A stretch of 35,929 nucleotides of DNA from Spirochaetota bacterium (GCA_009778155.1 WRKI01000350.1:1-35929); one strand, 5' to 3'. Shown: positions 10,076-21,035, numbered from the stretch's first letter. Numbers and translations are program-made. Notes: generated by a model not told the origin, from the letters alone.

Positions 10076-11123
10076 CTTCAGCTTCCTTTTTGGGGGGTTC
10101 CGCTCGAACTACATTTTGCAAAGTATTCAAATCCGTAATTCCCAAACCCAGATTCCATTCTTTAAGTTTTTCTTTAATCTCTTGCAGAGATTTTTTCCCA
10201 AAATTGCGAGTTTTGACAAGATCGTCTTCCTGCATTCGTATCAGTTCCCCGATCGTTTTTATGTTCGCATTCTTGAGGCAATTTGCTGAACGAACCGACA
10301 AATCAAGCTGATCCACGTTCATCTTCAAAATAGAGCGGTATTGCGCCCTCGTTTCGTCAGAATCGTTGTCCAGCCCCAAAATACTTTCATCAAAATTGAT
10401 GAAAACAGAAAAATGGTCTTTGATTATCTTGGCAGCTTCTGCAAGAGCATCATCCGGCTTAACCGTCCCGTCTGTCCAAATTTCAAAGATCAGCTTGTCA
10501 TAGTCGCTGCGCTGGCCTACCCGCGTAGGCTCTACCGAGTAGACCACTTTTTTGATTGGGGAATAAATGGCATCAAGCGGAATGGTTCCAATGACTTCTA
10601 TGTTGCGCTCGTTGACTTCGGAAGGCACATAACCATACCCCAAGTCAATTTGAATCTCAAATTCAACCTTGGCATCATCCGAGAGCGTCATTATGTGCTG
10701 ACCGCCGGAAAGCACTTCCACTTGGCCGCTTCGAGCAAAGTCATCGCTCGTTACTTCCCTTTTTCCTTCCCATTCATACAACAAAACAGCCTGTTCAGAG
10801 TCGTTTGTCAGCTTTAGACGCACCTGTTTAAGATTGTTGATGACCTCCATTGTGTCTTCGACAATGCCAAAAAGCGGTTCAAATTCGCTGGAAACCATGT
10901 GAGCGGTGCCGGCTGAGTTATACGATGTCATACGGACAGCGGTAATTGCGTACCCTTTTATCGAGGAAAGCAAAACCCGCCGCAAAGTATTGCCGACAGT
11001 TGTGCCAAGACCAGGCTCAAAAGGGGCGGCAGTATACTTGCCGTAATCCTGTCTGAGATCGCTATGTTCAAAACTTACGCCTTTGGGGCGCTTAAAGCCT
11101 TTAAGGAGGTTTTTACGAGCCAT
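10065..11123 (-). CDS. rpoA: DNA-directed RNA polymerase subunit alpha
   Basis: [30 protein letters not shown]-terminal domain [24 protein letters not shown] at 11123; overlaps rplQ start by 11 nt. Confidence 0.98.
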   Translation of the reverse strand: MARKNLLKGFKRPKGVSFEHSDLRQDYGKYTAAPFEPGLGTTVGNTLRRVLLSSIKGYAITAVRMTSYNSAGTAHMVSSEFEPLFGIVEDTMEVINNLKQVRLKLTNDSEQAVLLYEWEGKREVTSDDFARSGQVEVLSGGQHIMTLSDDAKVEFEIQIDLGYGYVPSEVNERNIEVIGTIPLDAIYSPIKKVVYSVEPTRVGQRSDYDKLIFEIWTDGTVKPDDALAEAAKIIKDHFSVFINFDESILGLDNDSDETRAQYRSILKMNVDQLDLSVRSANCLKNANIKTIGELIRMQEDDLVKTRNFGKKSLQEIKEKLKEWNLGLGITDLNTLQNVVRAEPPKKEAEDET

Positions 11124-11131
11124 CAATACTC

Positions 11132-11767
11132 CTATTTAGAATACAATTCGATAATCATCTGCTCTTTAATATCCTTAAGATCAGTGATTTCGCCCCGTTT
11201 AGGAGAGGACAAGAATTTTCCTTTCATGGCATCCGGATCAAGACTAAGCCAAGGCATAATTCCAGACTTTGTGAACTCCTTCAAGGCATCTTTTATTACA
11301 ACCATCTTTTTGCCACCTTCGGCAATGCCGATTTCATCTTCGGCCTTTACGATGCTAGAAGGAATCGAAACCCTTTTGCCGTTCACCTGCACATGACCGT
11401 GCAAAACAAGCTGCCGGGCTTGGCTTCTTGAAGTTGCAAAGCGCATTCTGTACACAACATTGTCAAGCCGCCTTTCCAAAAGCGCAAAAAGGTTTTCGCC
11501 GGTAATGCCAGGCATTCGCACGGCTTTTTCGAAAAACAGCCTGAACTGTTTTTCTTGCATACCGTAAATTCTTTTCAGTTTTTGCTTTTCCCTAAGCTGC
11601 GTACCGTAATCGGAACGCTTGCCAAGCCTTGCCTTCGGGTCTTTTCCGGGAGCCGCCCTTTTTCTGTTAATCGGGCATTTGTCGCTTTTGCAACGCCCGC
11701 CCTTGAGCATCAACTTTAGCTGCTCTGTGCGGCATAACCTGCAAACGGGACCGATGTATCTTGCCAT
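11132..11767 (-). CDS. rpsD: 30S ribosomal protein S4
   Basis: MARYIGPVCRLCRTE...CKSDKCPINRKRAAPG; S4 RNA-binding domain ERRLDNVVYRMRFATSRSQARQLVLHGHVQVNGK. Confidence 0.98.
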   Translation of the reverse strand: MARYIGPVCRLCRTEQLKLMLKGGRCKSDKCPINRKRAAPGKDPKARLGKRSDYGTQLREKQKLKRIYGMQEKQFRLFFEKAVRMPGITGENLFALLERRLDNVVYRMRFATSRSQARQLVLHGHVQVNGKRVSIPSSIVKAEDEIGIAEGGKKMVVIKDALKEFTKSGIMPWLSLDPDAMKGKFLSSPKRGEITDLKDIKEQMIIELYSK

Positions 11768-11800
11768 ATAATTTTCCTTCTCTCTTAATTTAAGCAGACG

Positions 11801-12184
11801 CTAAATGCGACGTGTTTTTTGCGGCCTACAGCCATTATGCGGAATTGGAGTAACATCGTGAATCGATCTTACTTTGATTCCCATTACCCCAAGTTGCCGT
11901 ATAGCCGATTCCCTGCCTATGCCGGGGCCTTTAACATATACATGAACTTCCCTCAAGCCAACCTGCATAGCCTTTTGAGCGGCGGTTTCAGTTACAGTTT
12001 GAGCCGCAAATGGCGTTGATTTTTTCGCGCCCTTGAACTGCATCATTCCAGAGCTTGCCCAAGAAACGGCATTGCCCATTAGGTCTGTAATCGTAACAAT
12101 CGTATTATTAAAGGTCGCCTGAATATAGACATTCCCTTCATAAACTGATTTTTTTTCCTTCCGTTTTTTTGTAGTCGCAGCCAC
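11801..12184 (-). CDS. rpsK: 30S ribosomal protein S11
   Basis: [30 protein letters not shown] start preceded by GGAGG. Confidence 0.98.
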   Translation of the reverse strand: MAATTKKRKEKKSVYEGNVYIQATFNNTIVTITDLMGNAVSWASSGMMQFKGAKKSTPFAAQTVTETAAQKAMQVGLREVHVYVKGPGIGRESAIRQLGVMGIKVRSIHDVTPIPHNGCRPQKTRRI

Positions 12185-12231
12185 TCATTCCTCCACGATT
12201 TTCATATAAAACCATCCGGCATAACCATAGG

Positions 12232-12282
12232 TTTATAGGCCTTGCAACGCCGGCTAGCCGGCTATGCAACAGCCTTTATAAA
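12232..12282. repeat. Imperfect inverted repeat centred on GCCGGCTAGCCGGC in the rpsM-rpsK spacer
   Basis: TTTATAGGCCTTGCAACGCCGGC-TA-GCCGGCTATGCAACAGCCTTTATAAA. Confidence 0.75.
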
Positions 12283-12283
12283 C

Positions 12284-12323
12284 TGAGCCTGTTCCAAAAC
12301 CACATATTTTGGAACAGCCCCAA
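12284..12323. repeat. Family-2 hairpin repeat (TGAGCCTGTTCCAAAA-N7-TTTTGGAACAGCCCCAA)
   Basis: Perfect 11-bp stem (12289-12299 / 12307-12317), ending immediately next to the rpsM stop codon; related copy at 34571-34615. Confidence 0.85.
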
Positions 12324-12689
12324 CTATTTTTTCTTTCCGGCAACGGTTTTTTTCTTACCCTTGCGAGTACGCGCATTGGTACGAGTCCTTTGACCCCGCA
12401 AAGGAAGCCCCTTACGATGCCTAAGCCCGCGATAACAACCAATGTCCATTAGCCGTTTAATATTGAGCGCAACCTCAGTGCGCAAACGCCCTTCTACCTT
12501 ATAGTCGCTTTCAATGATCCGCCGCAATTCGTTCAATTCTTCTTGAGAAAGATCATTGATTTTGCGCATAGGGTCTATTCCGGCTTTTTTACAAATTTCG
12601 CTCCCGCTAACCCTGCCAATACCGTAAATATAGGTCAATGCTATGTTAACGTGTTTGTTTGGGAGGTCAATCCCCACTAGACGCGCCAT
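12324..12689 (-). CDS. rpsM: 30S ribosomal protein S13
   Basis: [25 protein letters not shown]...[27 protein letters not shown]. Confidence 0.98.
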   Translation of the reverse strand: MARLVGIDLPNKHVNIALTYIYGIGRVSGSEICKKAGIDPMRKINDLSQEELNELRRIIESDYKVEGRLRTEVALNIKRLMDIGCYRGLRHRKGLPLRGQRTRTNARTRKGKKKTVAGKKK

Positions 12690-12764
12690 TTTAACCTCTA
12701 CTTCGCGCGGTCTTTTTGCCGCAATTATAATCGAAAATGAAACAAAGCTTCATTCTATAACCCC

Positions 12765-12878
12765 CTACCCCTGCTTTTGCTTATGCTTGGCATTTTGGCA
12801 AATAATGCGAATAATCCCGTTGCGTTTGATAATTTTGCACTTATCGCAAATCGGCTTAACGCTAGTTCTGACTTTCAT
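12765..12878 (-). CDS. rpmJ: 50S ribosomal protein L36 (CxxC form), below the ORF-track length cutoff
   Basis: Hand translation of the minus strand: [37 protein letters not shown]. Confidence 0.97.
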   Translation of the reverse strand: MKVRTSVKPICDKCKIIKRNGIIRIICQNAKHKQKQG

Positions 12879-12908
12879 CTATCGTTCTCCTATTTCGGTT
12901 TTAACGGC

Positions 12909-14237
12909 CTACAGACTCCGTCCGCGCAGGCGGCCCTTCTTTGTCAAGCCCTCGTGGTGATGCATTTTTAGCAAGGCTTCAAGCTGCTTCATTGTGTCCA
13001 AATCAACACCGACCATTATTAAAAGCGATGTCCCGCCCATAACATGGGCAATGGATGACGGGAAACCAAAGGCCCACTGGACAAAGGTCGGAATAACCGC
13101 AATTGTCGCCAAGTAAATAGCCCCCGGAAGCACTATCCGGTTCAGAATCCATGTCAAGTATCCTTCTATGCGCTCCGACCTGATACCGGGAATAGAGCCG
13201 CCGTTTTCCCTTATCTGCTTCGCTATTTCAATAGGATTAAGCGTTACCTGCGTATAGAAATACGCAAAGAAAATAATCAGCAACACATAAAAACTATTGT
13301 ACAGTATACCCTGCGGGTTAAACATTCGCGAAGCCGCGTCTAACCACGCCACATTCCCGCCAACCGTAGCGGCAATCTGCAAAGGGAACGTCATAATTGA
13401 CGAAGCGAAAATTACCGGAATAACGCCGGAAGGGTTTATCTTAAACGGAATGTAAGTGTTTTGCGCCCCGAACATTTTCCGTCCCACAACCCGTCGTGCA
13501 TAATTCACCGGGATTTTTCGCTGACCCTGCTGTTCGGTAACGACAACAGCCACTACCGCGACAAACATCGTCAAAACCAGAATAACAGCCACCGGGTTAA
13601 GATCGCCCGCCCGCATGAGCGAGATAAGCTCCCATATCGCCTGCGGCAACTGCGCGACAATGCCGGCAAAAATCAAAAGCGAAATACCGTTCCCGACCCC
13701 GCGCTTTGTTATCTGCTCGCCAATCCACATAAGGAACATCGTTCCCGTAGTAACGGTAAGCATGGCAATCAATGTAAAAGGCACAATGCCTATAGTAAGA
13801 AGGTCTGGCACCGAGCGGGAAATAGCCTGCGCCCATTGGGTAACGGCGAAAGACTGAATAAGACAGATCCCTACAGTCCCGTAGCGTTGCCACTTCTGGA
13901 TTTTCTTGCGCCCGCCTTCTTCCTGCGATATTTTTTTCAATGCGGGAAAAACGATGAGCAAAAGCTGCATAATAATCGACATTGAAATGTACGGCATTAT
14001 ACCCAGCATGAACACCGAGAAATTAGAAAAGGCCCCGCCGGCAAAGAAGTCCAAATGATCGACAATAGGGTTTCCCGTTCCGGCCTGCGCCAGAAAATAT
14101 GCAGAAAGCTCGCGTACATTGACCCCAGGTATGGGCAATACTGCCCCTATCCTGAACACTACAAGCATTGCGCAAGTGAACAGAACCCGTTCCCGGATTT
14201 CCTTGACTCTAAAAATACTGACTAAGGGACTTGCCAT
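12909..14237 (-). CDS. secY: Preprotein translocase subunit SecY
   Basis: RIGAVLPIPGVN, GIMPYISMSIIMQLL, NGISLLIFAGI, repeated TM segments. Confidence 0.98.
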   Translation of the reverse strand: MASPLVSIFRVKEIRERVLFTCAMLVVFRIGAVLPIPGVNVRELSAYFLAQAGTGNPIVDHLDFFAGGAFSNFSVFMLGIMPYISMSIIMQLLLIVFPALKKISQEEGGRKKIQKWQRYGTVGICLIQSFAVTQWAQAISRSVPDLLTIGIVPFTLIAMLTVTTGTMFLMWIGEQITKRGVGNGISLLIFAGIVAQLPQAIWELISLMRAGDLNPVAVILVLTMFVAVVAVVVTEQQGQRKIPVNYARRVVGRKMFGAQNTYIPFKINPSGVIPVIFASSIMTFPLQIAATVGGNVAWLDAASRMFNPQGILYNSFYVLLIIFFAYFYTQVTLNPIEIAKQIRENGGSIPGIRSERIEGYLTWILNRIVLPGAIYLATIAVIPTFVQWAFGFPSSIAHVMGGTSLLIMVGVDLDTMKQLEALLKMHHHEGLTKKGRLRGRSL

Positions 14238-14240
14238 CGA

Positions 14241-14756
14241 TTATTTCCCATCCGTTTTTGCGCCGCCGTCTTTGCTTTGCGCCTTTTTCCTGTCCGCCTT
14301 TTTTGCCGCAGGCTTTACCTCTACGGAACCCCCGGCTTTTTCAATTTTTTCTTTTGCCGAAGCTGAAACGGCGTCTACTTTGAAAACAAGTTTTTTTGTA
14401 AGCTCCCCGTTTCCAAGAACCTTCACCGGAAGCCTACCCTTGGCTATCCCTTTTTCTTTAAGAGAAGCCACATCGACCGTCTGCGAAGCTTCATATTTTT
14501 TTTCAATATCCACAAGATTGACAATCTGCCACTCTTTCTTAAAAGGATAGTTTGAAAATCCTCTTTGCGCAAGCCGGCGGTAAAGAGGCATTTGCCCGCC
14601 TTCAAAGCCGGCATAGGTCTTCCCGCCAGAGCGAGCCTTTTGCCCCTTGTTTCCCTTGCCGGAGGTAGTACCCCTGCCAGAACCCTGGCCGCGGCCTAAA
14701 ATTCGCTTTCGCTTATTGGCGCCCGCCGGGGCGCGCAAATTAAAATCATGCGCCAT
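14241..14756 (-). CDS. rplO: 50S ribosomal protein L15
   Basis: RILGRGQGSGRGTTSGKGNKGQKARSGG; Lys-rich C-terminal tail. Confidence 0.98.
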   Translation of the reverse strand: MAHDFNLRAPAGANKRKRILGRGQGSGRGTTSGKGNKGQKARSGGKTYAGFEGGQMPLYRRLAQRGFSNYPFKKEWQIVNLVDIEKKYEASQTVDVASLKEKGIAKGRLPVKVLGNGELTKKLVFKVDAVSASAKEKIEKAGGSVEVKPAAKKADRKKAQSKDGGAKTDGK

Positions 14757-14938
14757 TATTTTATTTCCTCTACCTTCACCAAGTGATCCACTACCTTCAC
14801 CATCCCCAAAATTGCAGGGCTAGCTTCATGCTCCCTGCTGGAGCCAATTTTGCGCAAGCCCAAAGAACGCACTGTTGCACGCTGTCTGGGAAGAGTCCCT
14901 ATCGTGCTACGCACAAGTTTTATCCTGATTCTCGCCAT
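14756..14938 (-). CDS. rpmD: 50S ribosomal protein L30
   Basis: IRIKLVRSTIGTLPRQRATVRSLGLRKIGS; TAATG overlap with rplO. Confidence 0.97.
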   Translation of the reverse strand: MARIRIKLVRSTIGTLPRQRATVRSLGLRKIGSSREHEASPAILGMVKVVDHLVKVEEIK

Positions 14939-14997
14939 ATTCCCAACCTCCGGCCGTTTTGATGCAGTTTATACCATACAACAAATAACGACTAATA

Positions 14998-15645
14998 TCA
15001 ACCCCACAATTCGTTAAGGGGTTTGCCTCTGTTTTTCGCAATGGTTTTTGCATCCATCAGCTTGCTTATGCAGTCAAAAGTCGCCTTGACAACATTGTAC
15101 TGGCTGGACGCCCCTATGGATTTTGACAGAACATTAGTTATTCCGCCGGCTTCCATAATAGCCCTAACCGGGCCGCCCGCAAGAATGCCCGTTCCAGAGC
15201 AAGCCGGTTTAAGCAAAACCTTGGAAGCCTTAAAAAGACCGATAACCTCGTGGGGAATCGTGCCGTTTTTTATTGGCAATTTTACCATATTGCGTTTTGC
15301 TTTTTCCGTGCTCTTGCGTATAGCCTCGGAAACATCGTTAGCCTTGCCGAAACCGTAACCCACGTTGCCTTTTTTATCGCCAATTACCATGAGAGCGGAA
15401 AAAGAGAACCGCCTGCCGCCTTTGACAACCTTTGCCGTGCGGTTTAACTTGACAAGTTTTTCTTCAAATTCTTTTTCTTTGGGAGGTTCGCGGTCTCTGT
15501 CCCGGCCACCCCGGCCGCCATGCCGCCCGCCCCGGCCGCCTTGCATACGGCCGTCGCCGGCTTCGGCACGCTTAGGCGGCGCGCCGCTATCCGTATTTTC
15601 GCTGACGCTTGCCCCCGCAACTTCTTTTGTCTCTTCGTTTTCCAT
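14998..15645 (-). CDS. rpsE: 30S ribosomal protein S5 with RGG-like N-terminal extension
   Basis: Core KLVKLNRTAKVVKGGRRFSFSALMVIGDKKGNVGYG; N-terminal GGRGGRHGGRGGRDRDR. Confidence 0.97.
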   Translation of the reverse strand: MENEETKEVAGASVSENTDSGAPPKRAEAGDGRMQGGRGGRHGGRGGRDRDREPPKEKEFEEKLVKLNRTAKVVKGGRRFSFSALMVIGDKKGNVGYGFGKANDVSEAIRKSTEKAKRNMVKLPIKNGTIPHEVIGLFKASKVLLKPACSGTGILAGGPVRAIMEAGGITNVLSKSIGASSQYNVVKATFDCISKLMDAKTIAKNRGKPLNELWG

Positions 15646-15654
15646 TTGTGCCCC

Positions 15655-16017
15655 CTAGAAATCTATCCCGGCTTTGCGGGTTCCGTCTGCCAAAGCCTTG
15701 ACTACGCCGTGATAAAGATAGCCATTCCGGTCGAATACCACGGATTTTATGTTTTTTTCCAAAAGCCGCTTGCCCAGCAATTCGCCAAGCTGCCCCGCTC
15801 CGGCTACAGTTGCCTTTATGTCCCGCAGTTCTTTTTCAAGAGTTGAAATCGAGGCAAGAGTGCAACCTTTGCCGTCGTCGATTATTTGAACCGAAAGCCG
15901 GCGATTGCTTCGAGTTACAGTCATCCGGGGCCTTTCGGCCGTGCCAGATATTTTTTTGCGGATGCTTACTTTTCTTTTCAGCCTCTTTCTGTCTTTTTCC
16001 AGCATTTTTCGCAGCAT
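15655..16017 (-). CDS. rplR: 50S ribosomal protein L18
   Basis: [29 protein letters not shown]...[20 protein letters not shown]. Confidence 0.97.
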   Translation of the reverse strand: MLRKMLEKDRKRLKRKVSIRKKISGTAERPRMTVTRSNRRLSVQIIDDGKGCTLASISTLEKELRDIKATVAGAGQLGELLGKRLLEKNIKSVVFDRNGYLYHGVVKALADGTRKAGIDF

Positions 16018-16077
16018 TTTTATACCTTCATTCTTCCTTATTAAGAGACCGCAAACGCCTTAAAAGCGGCGGCATCT

Positions 16078-16118
16078 AGGGAAACGCTGATTAACTTGAC
16101 GCTAACCAGCCTTTCCTT
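16078..16118. repeat. Family-1 dispersed hairpin repeat, copy A (rplF-rplR spacer)
   Basis: AGGGAAACGCTGATTAACTTGACGCTAACCAGCCTTTCCTT; related to copies at 28043 and 32161. Confidence 0.85.
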
Positions 16119-16127
16119 AGGCGTAAG

Positions 16128-16664
16128 CTATTTTACGCCGGATTTACCGACCTTCCGTTTGATAATCTCGTTCTCATAACGGATACCTTTGCCCTTGTAG
16201 GGTTCCGGCGGCCTTAGTTTTCGTATTTGCGCGGCCATCTCCCCTACCCTTTGCTTGTCTATACCGCTTACCGTTATCTTTACGCCTTCCACGACAACCT
16301 TAAGGTCGTCCGGGATACCGACATAAACATCGCTGGAAAAGCCCAAGCTCATAAAAAGCAACTTTCCCTGCAATTCGGCGCGGAAACCGACACCCGACAC
16401 AATAAGCGATTTTGAAAAGCCCGTTGAAACCCCTGTTACCATATTGCTCAACAGGTTCCGGTACAAACCGTGAAAAGCCACAGTCTGCTTTTTCTCGTCC
16501 GCTCGGGTTACGATTATTTCTTCGCCCTTTTCCTCAAAAAGTATGACCGGGTGATACTTTTGGCTCAACTTCCCCTTTGGCCCTTCGACAGTCATAACTT
16601 CGCCTGCAAAGTTAATCTTGACACCCTTGGGGACTTTAATAGGTATTTTTCCGACACGCGACAT
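16128..16664 (-). CDS. rplF: 50S ribosomal protein L6
   Basis: [33 protein letters not shown]...[15 protein letters not shown]. Confidence 0.98.
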   Translation of the reverse strand: MSRVGKIPIKVPKGVKINFAGEVMTVEGPKGKLSQKYHPVILFEEKGEEIIVTRADEKKQTVAFHGLYRNLLSNMVTGVSTGFSKSLIVSGVGFRAELQGKLLFMSLGFSSDVYVGIPDDLKVVVEGVKITVSGIDKQRVGEMAAQIRKLRPPEPYKGKGIRYENEIIKRKVGKSGVK

Positions 16665-16673
16665 ATTTTCCCC

Positions 16674-17072
16674 TTACCACACCGTGCAGATAATTTCGCC
16701 GCCGACTTTTTTTTCTGCGGCTTTTCTCCCGGTTGTAACACCGTGGGAGGTAGAAACGATTAACGTGCCATAGCCGTTAAAAACCCTAGGCATATTTTTA
16801 TAGCCCAAATAGACACGCCTTCCCGGTTTTGACACCTTTTCAATACCGTGAATGATCGGGGCTGTTTTTTCGTCGTATTTAAGGAAAACCCTGATGACAT
16901 TCATCCCTTCAAGGTTCGCCTTTTTGAAGTTTTTGATATACCCTTCTGTCTTTAATATCTTGACGATCTCAAGTTTCAGTCTGGAGGTGGGAATATCAAC
17001 TTTTTCATGCTTTGCCATTCCGGCATTCCGGATTTTTGTCAGCATGTCAGCAACGGGATCAGATACGCTCAT
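16674..17072 (-). CDS. rpsH: 30S ribosomal protein S8
   Basis: [28 protein letters not shown]...[18 protein letters not shown]. Confidence 0.98.
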   Translation of the reverse strand: MSVSDPVADMLTKIRNAGMAKHEKVDIPTSRLKLEIVKILKTEGYIKNFKKANLEGMNVIRVFLKYDEKTAPIIHGIEKVSKPGRRVYLGYKNMPRVFNGYGTLIVSTSHGVTTGRKAAEKKVGGEIICTVW

Positions 17073-17081
17073 CCTGCTCTC

Positions 17082-17267
17082 CTACCAGCTTGATTTAGTT
17101 ACGCCGGGAATTAGCCCTTCGCTTGCAAGTTTGCGAAAGCAAAGTCGGCACATTTCATATTTCCGCAGATAGCCCCTGGCCCTTCCGCAGATCCGGCAAC
17201 GGTTCACTTTTCTTGTTCTATATTTAGGCTTCCTGTTAGCCTTTACAATCATAGCTTTTCTTGCCAC
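17082..17267 (-). CDS. rpsN: 30S ribosomal protein S14 type Z (zinc-binding)
   Basis: [43 protein letters not shown] start. Confidence 0.98.
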   Translation of the reverse strand: MARKAMIVKANRKPKYRTRKVNRCRICGRARGYLRKYEMCRLCFRKLASEGLIPGVTKSSW

Positions 17268-17349
17268 CTACCACCTCTCACTAATTTTTGCATAAAGCCT
17301 GCTTCCGTCGGAATACGGGTTGAAAACATTCGGCATTTTCATGCGCCCC

Positions 17350-17901
17350 TTATTTCCTAAAGGGCATTCCAAATTTGCCCAAGAAAGCCTTCGCTTCAGC
17401 ATCGGTTCTTGCCGATGTTACTATAACAACGTTCAAGCCCGCTATTTTTTCGATTTTGTCAAAATCGATTTCCGGGAAAATTATCTGCTCTTCTATTCCA
17501 AGCGAATAGTTTCCCCTGCCGTCAAAAGCGTTTTGACTTATCCCCCTAAAGTCTTTAACACGGGGAAGCGCGGAATTCACCAATCTGTCAAAAAAATCGT
17601 ACATCATGGAGCCGCGCAAAGTTACCTTCGCGCCTATTTCCTGCCCCTCCCTGATTTTAAAGTTCGCGATACTTTTTCGCGCCTTCGTCTTGACCGCTTT
17701 CTGACCAGTAATCTGGGTAAGAGTGTCCACAGCCGCGTCAAGCGACTTTTTGTTAGCGACAGCTTCCCCCACCCCCATACTGACAACAATTTTTTCCAGC
17801 TTAGGTATCTGCATAACCGACTTGTAGTTAAATTCCTTTAACAACTCCGGGGCGATCTGCTCTTTGTAAACCTTTTTTAGCCGGGGTACATAGTTAGCCA
17901 T
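17350..17901 (-). CDS. rplE: 50S ribosomal protein L5
   Basis: [47 protein letters not shown]; start at ATG 17901, TAATG overlap with rplX. Confidence 0.98.
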   Translation of the reverse strand: MANYVPRLKKVYKEQIAPELLKEFNYKSVMQIPKLEKIVVSMGVGEAVANKKSLDAAVDTLTQITGQKAVKTKARKSIANFKIREGQEIGAKVTLRGSMMYDFFDRLVNSALPRVKDFRGISQNAFDGRGNYSLGIEEQIIFPEIDFDKIEKIAGLNVVIVTSARTDAEAKAFLGKFGMPFRK

Positions 17902-18281
17902 TAAAACGCCTCCCCGCACTTTTTGCAAATTCTTGTCTTTTTGGGCGTGTACCCTTTGGCGGCCTGCCCCGAAGGAGCCGCCTTTTTATCTTCAACCTTG
18001 TACCCTATACGGGAAGGGCCGCATTTTTTGCACACGATCATGACGTTGGAAATATGAATTCCCGCTTCCACTTCGATTATGCCACCCCTGTCCTGTTGGC
18101 TACGGCGTTTTTTTGTTTTTTTAACAATATTTACGCCTTCCACGACAACCCGGTTTTTTTCGCGCAAAATTTTCAAAATTTTACCGCGCTTGCGGTCGCC
18201 GCTTCTGCCTGCATCCCTGCCGGCAATAACCTCAACAACATCGTCTTTTTTCAGCTTAATTTTATCTGCTGTCGCAACCAT
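17901..18281 (-). CDS. rplX: 50S ribosomal protein L24
   Basis: [17 protein letters not shown]...[23 protein letters not shown]. Confidence 0.97.
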   Translation of the reverse strand: MVATADKIKLKKDDVVEVIAGRDAGRSGDRKRGKILKILREKNRVVVEGVNIVKKTKKRRSQQDRGGIIEVEAGIHISNVMIVCKKCGPSRIGYKVEDKKAAPSGQAAKGYTPKKTRICKKCGEAF

Positions 18282-18289
18282 GTTCTCTC

Positions 18290-18661
18290 CTACAAAACCT
18301 CAGGGGCAAGGGAGACAATTTTCATAAATTCTCCCTTTTCCCGCAGTTCTCGGGCGACAGGCCCGAAAATTCGTTTCCCTTTCGGATTCAGCGCGGCGTC
18401 TATAATTACGCAAGCGTTGTCGCCGAAACGGATATAAGTCCCGTCCGGACGGCGGTACTCTTTATGAGTCCTAACCACCACGGCCTTTTCAACCGTACCT
18501 TTTTTAATAGTGGAAGTCGGCAGAGCCTCTTTAACCGCCACTACAATTATATCTCCAATACCGGCATATCTACGCCGGGTTCCGCCAAGAACTTTTATGC
18601 ACTGAACCATCTTGGCGCCTGAATTATCCGCCACATTCAGGAAGGTCTCCACCTGTATCAT
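18290..18661 (-). CDS. rplN: 50S ribosomal protein L14
   Basis: [27 protein letters not shown]; start trimmed to ATG 18661. Confidence 0.98.
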   Translation of the reverse strand: MIQVETFLNVADNSGAKMVQCIKVLGGTRRRYAGIGDIIVVAVKEALPTSTIKKGTVEKAVVVRTHKEYRRPDGTYIRFGDNACVIIDAALNPKGKRIFGPVARELREKGEFMKIVSLAPEVL

Positions 18662-18675
18662 TTTCTCTTCTACCC

Positions 18676-18939
18676 CTATTTGGCGCGCTCGAGGATTTCC
18701 ACAAGCTTCCAGTGTTTTTCCTTGCTGATTGGCCGACATTCAATTAAGCGCACTCGGTCGCCCATTTTCGCTTCGTTTTTTTCGTCATGAGCTTTGACCT
18801 TTTTGACCCGCTTGACATATTTTTTATACACCGGGTGCAAGGTGCGTGTTTCAATAAACACCACTACAGTCTTGTCCATTTTGTCGCTCTTGACATTTCC
18901 AATGAATTCTTTTTTACCGCCCTTCGTTTTGACCGCCAT
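18676..18939 (-). CDS. rpsQ: 30S ribosomal protein S17
   Basis: [37 protein letters not shown]. Confidence 0.97.
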   Translation of the reverse strand: MAVKTKGGKKEFIGNVKSDKMDKTVVVFIETRTLHPVYKKYVKRVKKVKAHDEKNEAKMGDRVRLIECRPISKEKHWKLVEILERAK

Positions 18940-19154
18940 TATTTAGCCTCCGCCGCTTGTTTTTCCGCATCAATTTCATGCTTGCGGATAAGGGTGTTAA
19001 GCCTGGCTATCTGCTTGCGCAAAGTGCGTTTTAATAGAGGGTTTTCGACATGGCCTATAACCACTTGAAAACGAAAATCCATAAACTTCCTTTTTAGTTC
19101 GTCCCTTTTTGCCTTAAGCTCCGGGTAGGTAAGATTCTTAAACGAATTTTTCAC
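18939..19154 (-). CDS. rpmC: 50S ribosomal protein L29
   Basis: [30 protein letters not shown]...[19 protein letters not shown] start. Confidence 0.96.
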   Translation of the reverse strand: MKNSFKNLTYPELKAKRDELKRKFMDFRFQVVIGHVENPLLKRTLRKQIARLNTLIRKHEIDAEKQAAEAK

Positions 19155-19163
19155 CGCACCCCC

Positions 19164-19592
19164 CTAAGCCCCAAGTTCCATATCGGAACGTGCAACAAAC
19201 TTTGTTTTAATCGGAAGTTTGGAACCGGCAAGGATCATCGCCTGTTCCGCGACTTCCCTGTTTACACCCCCGCCAAGCTCGAACATAACCGTTCCCGGCT
19301 TTACCACCGCGACCCAGTATTCCGGGTTGCCCTTTCCCTTACCCATGCGGGTTTCCGCAGGCTTTTTGGAATACGGCTTATCCGGGAAAATGCGAATCCA
19401 TACTTTGCCGCCCCTTTTAATGTGGCGATTCAAGGCTACACGCGCTGCTTCTATCTGCCTGTTTGTAATCCACATCCTGTCCAAGGCGACAAGGGCATAT
19501 TCCCCGAATGCTACGAAGTTGCAACGAGTTGCGTTTCCGGGCATATTGCCGCGATGCACCTTGCGGCGCTTTACTCTTTTCGGACTCAGCAT
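19164..19592 (-). CDS. rplP: 50S ribosomal protein L16
   Basis: [34 protein letters not shown]. Confidence 0.98.
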   Translation of the reverse strand: MLSPKRVKRRKVHRGNMPGNATRCNFVAFGEYALVALDRMWITNRQIEAARVALNRHIKRGGKVWIRIFPDKPYSKKPAETRMGKGKGNPEYWVAVVKPGTVMFELGGGVNREVAEQAMILAGSKLPIKTKFVARSDMELGA

Positions 19593-19659
19593 ACATAACC
19601 TCTATAAGCTGCGGATTTATGACCGAGCTTTAAATCAAATATGAAACACATTTTTCTTT

Positions 19660-20367
19660 TTAACTCCTTGCAGGCGCTTTTGGCCGCTTGCGCAACAAAG
19701 CCCCTGCGTCATCTTTTTTCTCTTGCTCTTTGCCGTACTTCATGCCGTTGTAAATCCAGACCTTCACACCAATTGCGCCAAACGAGGTCTGCGCTTCGGC
19801 AAAACCGTAGTCAATGTCGGCACGCAACGTATGAAGCGGAATGCGCCCTTCTTTTGCTTCTTCCGTGCGAGACATTTCCGCCCCGCCAAGCCTGCCGGAA
19901 AGCCGCACCTTTACACCCTGCGCCCCGCCTTTTTTTATGGCGTTTGAAATAGCCTGCTTCATTGTTCGCCGGAATGACGAGCGAGCCAAAAGCTGCCGGG
20001 CTATATTCTGAGCAATAAGCTGGGCGTTGTTGTCGGCGTTTCTCACTTCCTTCATCTTGATCTGAATCTTCTTGCTGACGTGCTTTTGCAAATCCGCGCT
20101 GATTTTATCGATGTTCGCGCCTTTTACGCCGATAATAACACCCGGCCGGGCTGTATGTATAGTTATCGTGATCCGCTGAGGATGCCTGTTTATTTCCAGT
20201 TCAGCTATATCCGCGCCTTTAGTTTCCGGCATTCCCATAATAAGCTTGCGTAACTTCAAATCTTCGTGCAGAGTGTCGGCATATTCTTTTGGATCGACAT
20301 ACCAACGCGACCCCCAAGTTTTATTTATACCTACCCGCAAACCTATAGGATTTACTTTCTGTCCCAT
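19660..20367 (-). CDS. rpsC: 30S ribosomal protein S3
   Basis: [33 protein letters not shown] motif [15 protein letters not shown]. Confidence 0.98.
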   Translation of the reverse strand: MGQKVNPIGLRVGINKTWGSRWYVDPKEYADTLHEDLKLRKLIMGMPETKGADIAELEINRHPQRITITIHTARPGVIIGVKGANIDKISADLQKHVSKKIQIKMKEVRNADNNAQLIAQNIARQLLARSSFRRTMKQAISNAIKKGGAQGVKVRLSGRLGGAEMSRTEEAKEGRIPLHTLRADIDYGFAEAQTSFGAIGVKVWIYNGMKYGKEQEKKDDAGALLRKRPKAPARS

Positions 20368-20383
20368 TCTTTACCCGCCTTTA

Positions 20384-20746
20384 TCAGAGATTCGCAGTTT
20401 CGTCAACAACCACGGTTATGTGGCACATTCTTTTAAGCAGCATATCTGCCCGTCCCCTGCCCCTGTACCAGACTCTTTTAAGCCGGGGGCCTTCGTCAAT
20501 ATAAATTTCCCGAATATAGAGCATATCTTCATCGAGAGCCTTGTTCTTAAAAAGCGCGTTTGAAGCCGCCGACTTTAAGGTCTTGCTTATAAGACGCGCC
20601 CCTTTTTGAGGCATATTTTCCAACAAGGAAACCGCTTCAGAGTAAGGAAGACGGCGTACAATGTCTGCCACCGGCCTTATTTTGAAAGGCGAACCCATTA
20701 GATATTTGTTTACAGCCCTAAACCCCGGCTTTGGTTTTTTGCTCAT
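20384..20746 (-). CDS. rplV: 50S ribosomal protein L22
   Basis: [32 protein letters not shown]...[19 protein letters not shown]. Confidence 0.97.
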   Translation of the reverse strand: MSKKPKPGFRAVNKYLMGSPFKIRPVADIVRRLPYSEAVSLLENMPQKGARLISKTLKSAASNALFKNKALDEDMLYIREIYIDEGPRLKRVWYRGRGRADMLLKRMCHITVVVDETANL

Positions 20747-20753
20747 ATTTTAC

Positions 20754-21035
20754 CTACTTGCCGCCGGCTTTTTTATCGGAGCCTGAATGCCCGCGAAAAA
20801 TACGCGTGGGAGAAAACTCGCCAAGCTTATGACCGACCAAATTTTCCGTTATATAGACAGGAATCCAAGTCTTTCCGTTATACACGGAGATAGTCCCGCC
20901 CACCATATCAGGAACGATTGTGGAACAGCGGGAATAAGTTTTAATCATTTTCCGCTCTCCTGTTTTTTCCCAAACCTTTATCTTTTTCAACAGCTTTTTT
21001 TCGACAAAAGGTCCTTTTTTGACTGATCTTGACAT
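20754..21035 (-). CDS. rpsS: 30S ribosomal protein S19
   Basis: [19 protein letters not shown]...[25 protein letters not shown]. Confidence 0.98.
   Translation of the reverse strand: MSRSVKKGPFVEKKLLKKIKVWEKTGERKMIKTYSRCSTIVPDMVGGTISVYNGKTWIPVYITENLVGHKLGEFSPTRIFRGHSGSDKKAGGK

Noticed and set aside
12254-12442. 62-aa minus-strand ORF overlapping rpsM and its spacer
   Set aside because: Out of frame with rpsM and running through the repeat hairpins.
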